Source of the DNA: Scalesia atractyloides | Lineage: Eukaryota; Streptophyta; Magnoliopsida; Asterales; Asteraceae | Assembly: GCA_947069175.1 (NCBI GenBank) | Contig: CAMTDV010000009.1 | Location: forward strand, 11,541,663 to 11,605,662 | Direction: 5' to 3' | DNA length: 64,000 bases | Shown here: positions 22,924-33,225 of the stretch, one piece after another | Layout: the number at the start of each line of letters is the position of its first letter | How positions within the stretch are numbered: the stretch's first letter is position 1 | Notes under the pieces: generated by a model | What the model was told of the DNA's origin: nothing | What the model saw: the letters and a program-made list of their open reading frames with translations, nothing else | The model's database searches: none | Position numbers and translations under genes: made by a program

Positions 22924-25172
22924 ATGTTCCAAATCTCAGCAGAAGAAGCAAGGGTCCACCCAAATGTTGTGTCAGGTATATTCATGATAAACTCTATACC
23001 TACATATGTGTTGTTTGATACTGGAGCTAGTAGATCATTTGTTTCAAGTGAGTTTATACATTCCCCTTTATTCATGATAGAAAAAATGCCTACACCGTTA
23101 GAAGTAGAAATAGCCGATTGTAAAAGTTATCTTTTACATGAGATATGTAGAAATTGTAAGATTACTATCGAGAATGAGGATTTTGACATTGATTTAATTC
23201 CAATGGTCTTGGGAGAGTTCAAAGTAGTAGTGGGTATGGATTAGCTATCCCGATATCATGCAGAAATTTTATGTAAAAACAAAACTATTCATGTGATATC
23301 TCCTAAAGGGAAGCGGGTAAGTATTCATGGGGAAAGGGAAGTAGAGACTAAATGTTGTACCATTATAGAAGCGATTAAGTATGTGAGAAACGGGAGTAAG
23401 GCATTCTTAGCCTATGTAGTCGATACAAAACAAGATGTCTTAAGGATTGAAGATACGAGGATTCTGAATGAATATCCGGATGTGTTTCCGGATGAATTGC
23501 CGGGACTCCCACCCGAGCGAGAGGTTGAATTCCGAATTGAATTTGAACCAAATGCCAAACCGGTAGCCAAAGCTCCCTATTGGTTAGCACCCACTGAGAT
23601 ACGAGAACTAGTGGTCCAATTACAAGAACTTCTCAACAAGGGCTTCATACGTCCTAGCGTATCCCCATGGGGAGCACCTGTTCTTTTGTTAAAAAGAAGG
23701 ATGGGTCGATGCATATGTGCATCGACTACTGTGAGCTTAATAAACTCACGGTGAAGAACCGATATCCCTTACCAAGAATAGATGATCTTTTTGATCAATT
23801 ACAAGGGGCAAGTTGGTTTTCGAAAATCGACTTACGATCGGGTTACCATCAAGTACGAGTAAGAGAAGAAGATATAGCTAAGACTGCGTCCAAAACCCGT
23901 TACGGACATTATGAATTTTTAGTAATGTCTTTCGGGTTAACTAATGCTCCGGCCGCCTTTATAGACTTAATGAATAGGGTATGCTGAAACATGCTAGACA
24001 AATTTGTTATAGTGTTTATTGATGATATTCTGGTATACTCTTGTAACGAGTCTGAACATGCGAGCCATTTATGTGAGGCGCTCGAGACGCTTCGTAGATA
24101 CAAACTTTATACAAAATTTTCTAAATGTGTGTTTTGGCTTAGAGAAGTGCAATTCTTGGGTCATGTAATTAATGAGAAGGGGATTCTGGTAGATCCATCC
24201 AAAGTGGAAGTTGTGGTGAATTGGGTACCCCCGAAGGACGTTAATGAAGTAAGAAGTTTCCTCGGTCTGGCCGGCTATTATCGGAGATTCATTCAGAATT
24301 TCTCTAAAATAGCCCTCCCTTTAACTAGATTGACAAAGAAGGAAGAAAGGTTTGTATGGGGTGTTGATCAACAGAAAGCTTTCCAAATGTTAAAAGGGAA
24401 GTTATCGAGCTCTCCAATACTGACTTTACCGGAAGGAACGGAGGATCTAGTAGTGTACGCGGATGCATCACATTAGGGGTTAGGATGTGTCTTGAAGCAA
24501 CGAGGCCAAGTCATTGCTTATGCCTCAAGACAACTCAAACAACATGAAAACAACTATCCGACTCATGATTTAAAGTTGGAGGCAGTAGTTTTTGCCTTAA
24601 AATTTTGGAGGCACTATTGTGTGGAACGAATGCACAATTTATTCTGACCACAAGAGTCTCAAATATTTCTTCGAACAGAAGTATCTTAACATGAGACAAC
24701 GAAGGTGGCTAGAACTAATCAAAGATTATGATTGCGACATTCTTTATCATCCGGGTAAGGCCAATGTCGTGGCGGATTCGTTAAGCCGAAAAGATTATTC
24801 GCTGCCTATTTAAGTGAAGTCGATGAGAATGATAGTCACTCAAACCTTCTTGAGACCATACGAGAAGCCCAATTTAAGTCCCTGAATGCGAATGATCCAA
24901 AAGGTGAAAGAACGAAAGGGTTTGTCAATAAGCTCGAAGTAAACGCAAGTGGAATTAAAACAAGATTTGGACGAATTTGGATACCACGTTTTTGTGAAGC
25001 AAAGACTCTATTATTGGAAGAAGCTCATAAGTCCCGCTACTCGGTTCATCCGGGTGCCACCAAATGTACCGAGATCTGAAAGAAAATTATTGGTGGCCGG
25101 GAATGAAACGCGAGGTTGGCAAGTATGTATCCAAATGCTTAACATGTTCGCAAGTGAAGGCGGAACATCAAA
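22924..25172 (+). pseudogene. Element C pol: protease, RT, RNase H, integrase start
   Basis: The protease has the active site VLFDTGASRSF (about 23012-23045). A tryptophan codon after GMD has become TAG near 23241. RT carries LNKLTVKNRYPLPRIDDLFD and the catalytic FIDDILVYS (about 24015). A stop at 23985-23987 and a frame change near 23690 interrupt it. RNase H starts with VVYADAS, keeping the first catalytic Asp, then a stop at 24474, and later has YSDHKSLKYF and YHPGKANVVADSLSRK. The integrase HHCC zinc finger follows (HKSRYSVHPGATKMYRDL, then CLTCSQVKAEHQ) and ends at 25172 where element A is inserted. Confidence 0.85.
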
Positions 25173-25598
25173 TGTCACACCCCGACCCGCAGCGGAATAG
25201 AGTCGGGGCATAATTGGGTTATCACCAAAGCTCATGATGTTTACTAAAATGTTTCATATTTATTAAATTCAAATTACAACTCAAATGTTCAAATCAAATC
25301 CATACAATTACAAGGAAAATGAAGCTAAGTAAAACAATCGAAAGCTTAAGCTGATTTATTCTTCTAAGTCTTCCTATGTGTTTCTTGCCTCAACTGGATC
25401 ACCTGTATCATGTGTAAAACGGGGGATATTTTGGGTCAACAAAAGTTGGCGAGTGAACCTTGATAAAACATTGTTATTAATTGCTTGTTGTATTTAATAT
25501 TGAAAATTTGTGCAATAATCACATGTGAGCAAACATATATATAAACAATACACAAACCACATTGGATGAGTAAATGACATAAATGATGATGTATTTGA

Positions 25599-25690
25599 GA
25601 TCAAGGCTCAATCAAACGGAGCCGATCGAATGACATGAATGATGATGATGTATGTGAGATCAAGGCTCAATCAAACGGAGCCGATCGAAT
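25599..25690 (-). repeat. Stem-loop tandem repeat in A 3' LTR
   Basis: Two copies, about 60 bp apart, of a dyad that pairs GATC-GGCTC with GAGCC-TT-GATC around a 9-nt loop. The same repeat is found in every LTR of A and B. Confidence 0.75.
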
Positions 25691-26251
25691 GAGGCACCTG
25701 TACTCAACCCGTATCCCATGGGGAGCTGATGGGCCTAATGAAATGCATATACTGAAAATGATAACTTAAATCTAAGCATAATTCACACAACAATTGATAC
25801 ATATTGGATACACATTTGATCACGGATATGATGGATGCACAAGTGTTTAAATATAATAAGGAATTAAACGACACATGATACACCCCAAAATGTGATTAAA
25901 ACGGGGAATTTGGTAGAGATTCACTCACATTGGGTGCGTTCTTTTGATGACGTTGGATGCGTACGAGCTTTGGGATTTGATCGACGAGGAAAACTAACCT
26001 AACATAATAACGAAATGGTTCGGTAAATAACTGGATTTTATTTGAGGTTAATTCTTTTAATTCATAATCTTAATAGGATTTTTAGATTTATTTTTGTGAG
26101 TTTAAGGACATTTTCTAACTTTAAAAATATTATTTTTAAGTATTTTTAAATAATTTTATGATTAAATAAATAAATAATAAAAAAAATATAAAAATGTTGA
26201 CTTTTTGACTTTGACCGTTGACCGTTGACCGGTCGGATTCAGTTTATTCAT

Positions 26252-26329
26252 GCGCTGAGTGAGGTTCGAACCCGAGACCTCTCGTATACGTGCACGCAGC
26301 TCTACCAACTAAGCTACGTGTCTAACCCG
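26252..26329 (-). other. tRNA-like module 4, A 3' LTR
   Basis: The hairpin is CACGTAGCTT/GAGCTGCGTG around loop AGTTGGTA, with one G-T pair compared with the sister LTR (GCTC). The B-box GGTTCGAACC is perfect. Confidence 0.75.
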
Positions 26330-26420
26330 AAATATTTCTGATTTTAATTATATTTATATACTATTTAGATTATTCAGAATTCTATTTAATTTAAAAAGGT
26401 TTTTAAAATCATTGAACCGG

Positions 26421-26500
26421 TGTGAGAGCCTGGACTCGAACACGTGCCCATAGCCTTGTTATTGCACACAGCCCGACCAACTGGGCTGTGTGACTAACCC
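26421..26500 (-). other. tRNA-like module 3, A 3' LTR
   Basis: A perfect 10-bp hairpin CACACAGCCC/GGGCTGTGTG around AGTTGGTC, a canonical D-arm sequence. The downstream B-box position reads GTTCGAGTCC with an altered start. Confidence 0.75.
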
Positions 26501-26589
26501 GAATGATATGCGATTTTAATTACACTTATATACTATATGCGTCTTAATATATATCAGTATTAAAAATGGTTGGAAATTTGTAAGAATCG

Positions 26590-26669
26590 GGCAGCGTGTT
26601 AAGACTCGAACTCGGGACCATGATTTTAAATTTGCACACAGTCCACCATTGGACTGTGTGTCTAACCCG
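26590..26669 (-). other. tRNA-like module 2, A 3' LTR
   Basis: A perfect 10-bp hairpin CACACAGTCC/GGACTGTGTG around AATGGT. The B-box-like sequence GAGTTCGAGTC follows about 45 nt on. Confidence 0.7.
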
Positions 26670-26947
26670 GTATAATATTCAGTTTTAATTAAACTTATAC
26701 ACATTTCGACTTCGTCTTCTTCATTTATTAAGACACAGAACAAAGATGCCCGACTGTTTTTGTTTAATTCGATTATCGAAACTTATAATTGGTTGGTTAT
26801 AACGTTATAGTCAAAAGGAATAATGGCTGAACTCGCGGATTGCCGGATTTTCCGGTGATTTCGAGTTCTGCGGCGCTGAAGTCCGGATTTTGATTTCGAG
26901 TCTTAATTTAAATATTATTTGTTTCAGTATTATAACAAAGAAGTCAA

Positions 26948-27010
26948 GTGGCGGAGTGGTAAGCTGGGTGTTTGTTGAAACGGCTGACCCGGGTTCGAAA
27001 CCCGGCAGCC
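26948..27010 (+). other. tRNA-like module 1 (opposite strand), A 3' LTR
   Basis: It begins GTGGCGGAGTGGTAAGC, like the 5' half of tRNA-Leu or tRNA-Ser. It ends with a perfect T-arm, CCGGG-TTCGAAA-CCCGG. It is antisense to the element. Confidence 0.7.
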
Positions 27011-27196
27011 TCATTCATTTTTTTATTGTCTTATTTTTATTATTTATTAATTAGGGTTTAAAATTCTAACAATGTTTATTAATTATGTATTGATTAAAAT
27101 TAAAATGAACAGTATAAACGCAACGAAAATTATAACTGACTATTCGATTAATAAACGAAGCGGGTTTTGGAAACCCGTTTTTCGACGGATGTTACA

Positions 27197-27233
27197 GTAT
27201 CCTCTACTTTTAGAAATTTCGTCCCGAAATTTA
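27197..27233 (-). promoter_or_regulatory. Polypurine tract and upstream dyad of element A
   Basis: On the minus strand AAAAGTAGAGGATAC directly precedes the LTR and serves as the plus-strand primer. Just upstream is the perfect dyad AAATTTCG-GGA-CGAAATTT (27214-27232), also present in B and E. Confidence 0.75.
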
Positions 27234-30200
27234 AGTAGTAATGGTAACAGGAAAAAGATGCGGGTATTTCTTGCGCATTGAGTCTTCACGTTCCCAAGTA
27301 AACTCAGGTCCTCGTTTCAACTCCCAGCGTACCCAAACAATTGGAATACGACTCCGTCTTAAACGTTTTTCTCCGAAGTCCATGATCTCTACTGGTCTTT
27401 CAATGAAGTGCATAGATTCATCGATCTGAATATCTTCTAGGGGAATATGGAGGTTTTCATCGGCGAGGCACTTTTTCAAGTTTGATACGTGGAATGTGGG
27501 ATGAATTCTGTTGAGTTCTTCTGGTAAGTCAAGCTTGTATGCTACAGGACCTACTCTTTCGAGTATTCTGAAAGGTCCTACGTAGCGTGGTTCTAGCTTG
27601 CCCTTCTGGCCAAAACGAACTACTCCCTTCCACGGTGATACTTTTAAAAGTACTTGATCACCAATGTTAAACTCCAGGGCTTTCGTCGTTTGTCTGCATA
27701 ACTCTTTTGACGACTTTGTGCCGCTAGATGATTGTTTCGGATTTGATGGATCTTGTCTATTGTTTCTTGAATTAATTCTGGACCGGTGATTTGTGCTTCC
27801 CCAATTTCTGCCAACATACCGGAGATCGGCACTTACGACCATATAAAGCTTCGAAAGGAGCCATGCCGATACTTGAGTGATAACTATTGTTTGGTAGATG
27901 AGAGTCCCAATTTCCCTTGAAGTCTATGACACATGCTCGAAGCATGTCTTCAAGAGTTTGGATGGTGCGTTCAGATTGTCCATCAGTTTGAGGATGAAAA
28001 GCGGTACTGAGGTCTAATCGTGTACCCAAGGCGGTTTGTACGGCTCGCCATGTTCGTGAAGTGAAACGAACATCACGGTCTGAAATGATGCTTAAAGGTA
28101 CACCATGACGGTTTACGATCTCGCTGATGTAGATACGAGCTAACTTCTCGTTCTTGAAGTCCTCGCGAATCGGAATGAGTGAGCTGATTTAGTAAGACGA
28201 TCAATGATTACCCATATGGTGTCATACCCACTGGAGGTGCGAGGTAACCCGGTAATGAAGTCCATGGTTATGTTTTCCCACTTCCACACAGGTATTTCAG
28301 GTTGGGTTAGAAGTCCTGAAGGTCTTTGATGTTCAGCTTTTACTTTGGAACAGGTAAGGCACTTGGAAACAAAAACGGCAATATCCTTTTTCATGCCCGA
28401 CCACCAGTAGGTGTATCGTAGGTCTTGATACATCTTGTCGGCTCCTGGGTGTACAGAGTACCGCGTTTTGTGCGCCTCATTCATAAGGAAATCACGAAGG
28501 TTATCGCGATCGGGAATTCATATGCGATTTAGATAGCATAGAATACCGTCGGATTTGGTTTCGATTTTTAGTTCGGCTCCACATGACAGCTCATCGCGTA
28601 CGTCGTTTTCTGTTACAGAAACATGTTGAGCTTCTCGGATTCGATCTTTGATGTCGGTTATGATTTGCGAACATAGAAGACGAATGGTGTTCGCGTAACC
28701 TTTTCGACTGAGTGCATCAGCCACCACATTTGCCTTTCCAGGATGATACCGAATTTCACAGTCGTAGTCGTTAAGAAGTTCGACCCATCTTCGTTGCCTC
28801 ATATTCAACTCCTTTTGGTTGAAGATATGTTGGAGACTTTTTTGGTCAGTGTATATTTCACACTTGGTACCGTAGAGGTAATGTCTCCATATCTTGAGAG
28901 CGAACACAACGGCTCCAAGTTCAAGGTCGTGGGTGGTGTAGTTCTTCTCATGAACCTTGAGTTGCCTAGAAGCATAGGCTACCACTTTTCCTCTTTGCAT
29001 TAATACACAACCTAGCCCTTGCCCTGATGCGTTGCAATATACTACAAAGTCATCGCAACCTTCAGGAAGTGTGAGGATAGGTGCGTCACAAAGCTTTTGC
29101 TTAAGAGTTTGGAAGGCTTCTTCTTGTTTAGGTCCCCATATGAAGGGTTTTCCTTTATGAGTCAAAGCCGTGAGTGGTACAGCAATACGGGAAAAATTGG
29201 CAATGAAGCGGCGATAGTAACCAGCCAAACCAAGAAATGACCTTACTTCGGTAGGGGTACGTGGCGCTTGCCATTCCTGCACTGCCTTGATTTTTGAAGG
29301 ATCAACATGAATTCCCTTGTCATTGACGACGTGTCCAAGGAATTGTACTTCCCTTAACCAGAATTCACATTTCGAGAACTTAGCGTACAGCTTTTCAGTC
29401 CTTAGGAGTGTAAGGATAAGTCGAAGGTGTCGTTCATGATCGGATTTAGACTTTGAGTAGATGAGGATGTCGTCGATGAAGACTATGACAAAGTGGTCGA
29501 GGTAGGGTTTGCATAGCCTATTCATTAGATCCATGAAAACAGCTGGGGCGTTGGTTAAACGAAATGGCATGACCATGAATTCGAAGTGACCATAACGAGT
29601 TCGGAAGGCGGTCTTTGGGACGTCTTCTTCATGTACTCTGAGTTGATGATACCAGAACGAAGGTCGATCTTTGAAAAACAGGTGGCGCCTTGAAGTTGGT
29701 CTAGAAGGGCATCGATGCGAGGTAATGGGTAGCGGTTCTTGACCGTTAACTTTTTGAGTTCTCTGTAGTCGATACACATGCGAAACGTTCCATCTTTCTT
29801 CTTCACAAAAAGAACAGGTGCACCCCAAGGCGATGAGCTAGGACGTATGAATCCTTTGTCAGTCAGCTCTTGCAGTTGACTAGCCAGCTCTTGCATTTTG
29901 GATGGGGCTAACCTATAAGGAGATTTTGCGACTAGTGTAGCGCCAGGTATAAGATCAATGCGGAATTCGACTTCTCTCACGGGAGGAAGTCCTGATATGT
30001 CGTCGGGAAAAACTTGTGGGAATTCTTTCACTACAGGTATATCTTCGAGTTTCTTCTCCTTGTTTCCCTTCTTGACGACGTGGGTTAGGAATGCGACATA
30101 GTTCTTGCGGAGATATTTTCGGGCTTGAAGGCAGGACATCAATTTGAGTCCTTTCGAGGGGGTTTCTCCAAAGATTCGTAGGGTCTGACCGTCTGCAAGA

Positions 30201-30460
30201 GGAATGCGAATGAACTTTTCGCGGCATACTACTTCAGCATGATGTTGGCTGAGCCAGTCCATACCGATTATAATGTCGAAACTTCCCAACTTCATAGGAA
30301 TGAGGTCAACTGGAAAATCGTGATCGTTTAGAGTGAGGGTACAATTTCGTATAATAGAGTTTAGTGAGACTGGTTTTCCGTCAGCAACTTCCACCGTTAA
30401 TGATTCCATGAGATTATCACGAGTTTGGTTGAGGATAGGTTCAAATTCTAAGGACACAAA
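27231..30460 (-). pseudogene. Element A pol: protease tail to integrase and chromodomain-like tail
   Basis: The frame continues the protease (SLEFEPILN onward) from the break at element B. RT has NRYPLPRIDALLDQLQG and FVIVFIDDILIYSKS, with a frameshift near 29640 and a changed residue in MPFRLTNAP (usually MPFGLTNAP). RNase H reads VVYCNASGQGLG, so the first catalytic Asp is Asn. A stop at about 28518 ends this frame. The integrase resumes at 28484 with its HHCC finger and WKWENITMDF. It shifts near 28170 and later shows HPQTDGQSER with the catalytic Glu, and lacks seven residues before NNSYHSS. The tail IPIVWVRWELKRGPEFTWER resembles the chromodomain-like end of Tekay-type chromoviruses. Confidence 0.88.
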
Positions 30461-30646
30461 TGTAACATTTGTAAAAATCGGGTTTTCAAAACCCGCTCCG
30501 TTTTGTAATCGAATATCAAGTTATAAAAGTTACGTCGAATATTTATGATTATTTTGATTTAAAACAATACATAATTAATAAATAAACTAAACTACAAAAA
30601 TTACATTTGATAAAAAGTTAAAATAAAATAAATAAAATTTTTTAAT

Positions 30647-30723
30647 GCTGCCGGGACTCGAACCCGGGTCAGCCAAGACACATTTCAGCAACTTAACACT
30701 CACTCACAAGACCACTCCGCCAC
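30647..30723 (-). other. tRNA-like module 1 (opposite strand), B 5' LTR
   Basis: On the minus strand it starts GTGGCGGAGTGGTC and ends GACCCGGGTTCGAGTCCCGG, with a perfect B-box (GGTTCGAGTCC) and a perfect 5-bp T-stem. The 5' start and the longer middle part are like tRNA-Leu or tRNA-Ser. The acceptor ends do not pair, so it is not a normal tRNA gene. Confidence 0.75.
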
Positions 30724-31568
30724 ATTATGTTTTCTGCTAACTCCAGAAACCCAAACGAAATTTATACACAAACCAGTTAAAACCGATTACGCTATCTGAG
30801 AAACGGTAATCGGCAAACCAATCGTCAATTCGTTGTTTATTCACACATTCAGTTTATAACCGATGCACCGACGGTTTCAAATCAAATCGGAATTGATTAA
30901 ACTTAAAACCTCATCATTATCGGTTTTTAAAACCGAAAACTCACCAAGTCCAGAATTCTTCAACTTCAGACCACTCTCGCGACTCAGAGATATCATACCA
31001 ATACTCCATTTCATTTTCGTCGCATTTTCAGACCATCAGAACGCCTAAATCAGCTCGCCGGAATTTTCTGCAAAAGTCGCCGGAAAACCGTATTCAACTC
31101 AAACCGGTAAAATACTTCTACTTTACTGTTTCAATCAATTGTTAGAACCTTACTAACATTAACCCATCGCTCATAATCAACCACAGACGACATTGCTGGA
31201 CTTTCTGTTTTCGCCGGAAAACTTCTGGAATTGTCGGAAACTCGTTGATTACCGGTATGCTCATTCCAACGTGCTGATAATCAATACTCATTAGTTCAAT
31301 TTCACATCTAATCCCTTAAACCTGTTAATTGATTCTCACAGCCGAAGGTTCCAAAACAGAGCCGACGAGCTTCGCCGGAGTCTCTGAAGAAGACGATCTG
31401 TTCGGTATTTTCTTTCCCCAAATGTTTCGGTTCAATGCTTTCAAATTGATCATCTTGTTCATTAACTAAATTAACCACGTATCAGTTCCTTTGATTTATG
31501 TCTGTGTTTGAAATGAAGAAGACGAGTTCAGAGATGACATAAGATTAATTAAAATCGGAATTATAAAC

Positions 31569-31648
31569 GGGTTAGACACACAGTCCAGCGGTGGACTGTG
31601 TGCAAACAAAAATCATACACGTCCCGAGTTCGATCCCTGCTACACGCA
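31569..31648 (+). other. tRNA-like module 2, B 5' LTR
   Basis: GGGTTAGA leads into a perfect 10-bp hairpin (CACACAGTCC at 31577-31586, GGACTGTGTG at 31593-31602, loop AGCGGT). AGTTCGATCCC (31627-31637) differs from the B-box by one base. The hairpin sits where a tRNA has its D-arm but is longer. Confidence 0.75.
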
Positions 31649-31740
31649 CTCCTTATGTAATAAAATGCCTTTTTGTTTAAAAACTAAACCGGGTTAACTC
31701 AGTTAGTTGTTAAGTATAAATAAAAACCGAGATAATAACC

Positions 31741-31818
31741 AGGTTAGACACACAGTCCAGCGGTGGACTGTGTGCAACACTGAATCGCACGTCACGAGTT
31801 CGAAACCCATCACAGGCA
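31741..31818 (+). other. tRNA-like module 3, B 5' LTR
   Basis: It has the same hairpin as module 2 (31749-31758 with 31765-31774). The B-box-like AGTTCGAAACC has one mismatch. It lies about 170 bp downstream of module 2, and the AT-rich linkers between modules are loosely alike, suggesting tandem growth of a module plus linker. Confidence 0.75.
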
Positions 31819-31909
31819 CCGGTCCGTTGAATTAAAATGTTTTTGCAATTAAAAGGAATTCGGTTAAACTGAATAAGTGTGTAAATATAATTAAAAACAA
31901 GATTATTTC

Positions 31910-31987
31910 GGGTTAGACACGTAGCTCAGTTGGTAGAGCTGCGTGCACGCGTACGGGAGGTCTCGGGTTCGAGCCTCACCCAGCGCA
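31910..31987 (+). other. tRNA-like module 4, B 5' LTR
   Basis: TAGCTCAGTTGG (31922-31933) matches the Pol III A-box exactly and GGTTCGAGCC (31966-31975) fits the B-box exactly, with natural spacing. The D-arm GCTC-AGTTGGTA-GAGC is canonical and extends into a 10-bp stem with one G-T pair (31918-31945). A run of eight T at about 32059 could end Pol III transcription. The acceptor stem is not convincing. Confidence 0.8.
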
Positions 31988-32570
31988 AACCATGTCCCTG
32001 ACCGAACCGGTCAACAGGTCAACAGGTCAACGGTCAATGGTCAACGCTAAAAAAACAATTTTTTTTATATTTTTATTTATTTAATTTAAATTAAAAATCA
32101 ATTAAAATACTTAAAAATAACATTTTTAAAGATAGAAAATAGCCTTGAACTCACAAAAATATATCTAAAAATTTCATTAAAATCCTTAATAAAATCCACT
32201 CGATTAATATATTTTTCCGTTATTATTTAGGTTAGTATTTCTCGTTGTTCCGCTCATCTAATTCGTGCGCATCTCACCATCTCCAATCCAACGCACCCAA
32301 TGTGAGTGAATCTTTATAAATTCCCCGTTTTAATCACGTTTTTTGGGGTGTATCATGTGTCTTGTTATATATATATTATAATTAAACCATTGTGCATACA
32401 TCATATCATGAACATGTGTATTTAGTTTGTTTCAACTGTTGTGTAGTTATTGTTGGATGCAATTTATTATTTTCAGTACATGCAATTTCATAGGCCGCCG
32501 CTCCCCATTACATTATGAGCGTTGAGCATGTTCCCCATTTCATTATGAGGTTGAACCTGGCGTGCCCACA

Positions 32571-32735
32571 TACGATCGGCTCCGTTTGATTGAGCCTTGA
32601 TCGCACAGACATTTTACATTTTCAGTACATGCAATACGATCGGCTCCGTTTAATTGAGCCTTGATCGCACAGACAATTTACATTTTTAGTACATGCAATA
32701 CGATCGGCTCCGTTTGATTGAGCCTTGATCGCACA
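32571..32735 (+). repeat. Stem-loop tandem repeat in B 5' LTR, 64-bp period
   Basis: Three starts of ACGATCGGCTCCG lie at 32572, 32636 and 32700. Each contains CGATC-GGCTC paired with GAGCC-TT-GATCG around a 9-nt loop. Confidence 0.85.
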
Positions 32736-33211
32736 GTTCATTTATGTTATTTATCGTATGTTGTTGGTATGTTAATGTATGCTATCATATGTTGTTGTAT
32801 GTTATAGTTGTGTTTGCTAATTGCCACTGCTTGATTATTTACATTTGCTCATTTATGATTATGCACAATTTTTCATTGATAAACTAACAAGTAATTCATT
32901 AATAAATGTTTATCTAATAAGGTTCACTCGCCAACTTATGTTGACCCAAAAACCCCCATTTTTACACATGATACAGGTGAACCAGCAGCAGCTAGGAACA
33001 CATAGGATTGGACTAGAAGAATAAAATGATTTAGAGTTGGGATTGTTATGTTTGGTTTATTTTTCCTTGTAATGTATGAACATGTTTGAATATATGGAAA
33101 TGTAACTTTGACTTTATTAAATATGAAACATATTAGTAAATGTCATGAGCTTTGGTGATAACCCAATTATGCCCCGACTCTTATTCCGCTGCGGGTCGGG
33201 GTGTGACAGAT

Positions 33212-33225
33212 TGGTATCAGAGCCA
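33212..33225 (+). promoter_or_regulatory. Primer binding site of element B (initiator tRNA-Met)
   Basis: TGGTATCAGAGCCA follows the LTR after three bases and is a perfect initiator-Met site. Confidence 0.92.

Larger units (their letters stand above)
25173..27196 (-). repeat. 3' LTR of element A, 2024 bp (internally deleted)
   Basis: It starts TGTCACACCCCGACC and ends GGATGTTACA on the plus strand. Relative to the other A LTR it lacks 584 bp at about 26797. The B LTRs keep that stretch, so this copy has the deletion. It holds four tRNA-like modules (26252-27010) and a twice-repeated stem-loop unit (25599-25690). Confidence 0.92.
30461..33208 (+). repeat. 5' LTR of element B, 2748 bp
   Basis: It runs from TGTAACATTTG to GGGTGTGACA. 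It carries the four tRNA-like modules (30647-31987), a three-fold stem-loop repeat (32571-32735) and a TATATATATATTATAA stretch near 32366-32381 that could serve as a TATA box. The start of RNA synthesis is not known. Confidence 0.95.

Noticed and set aside
26252..27010. Genuine functional tRNA genes
   Set aside because: The A-box, B-box, D-arm and T-arm are visible, but acceptor stems do not pair and no clear anticodon arm could be drawn. They are called tRNA-like only.
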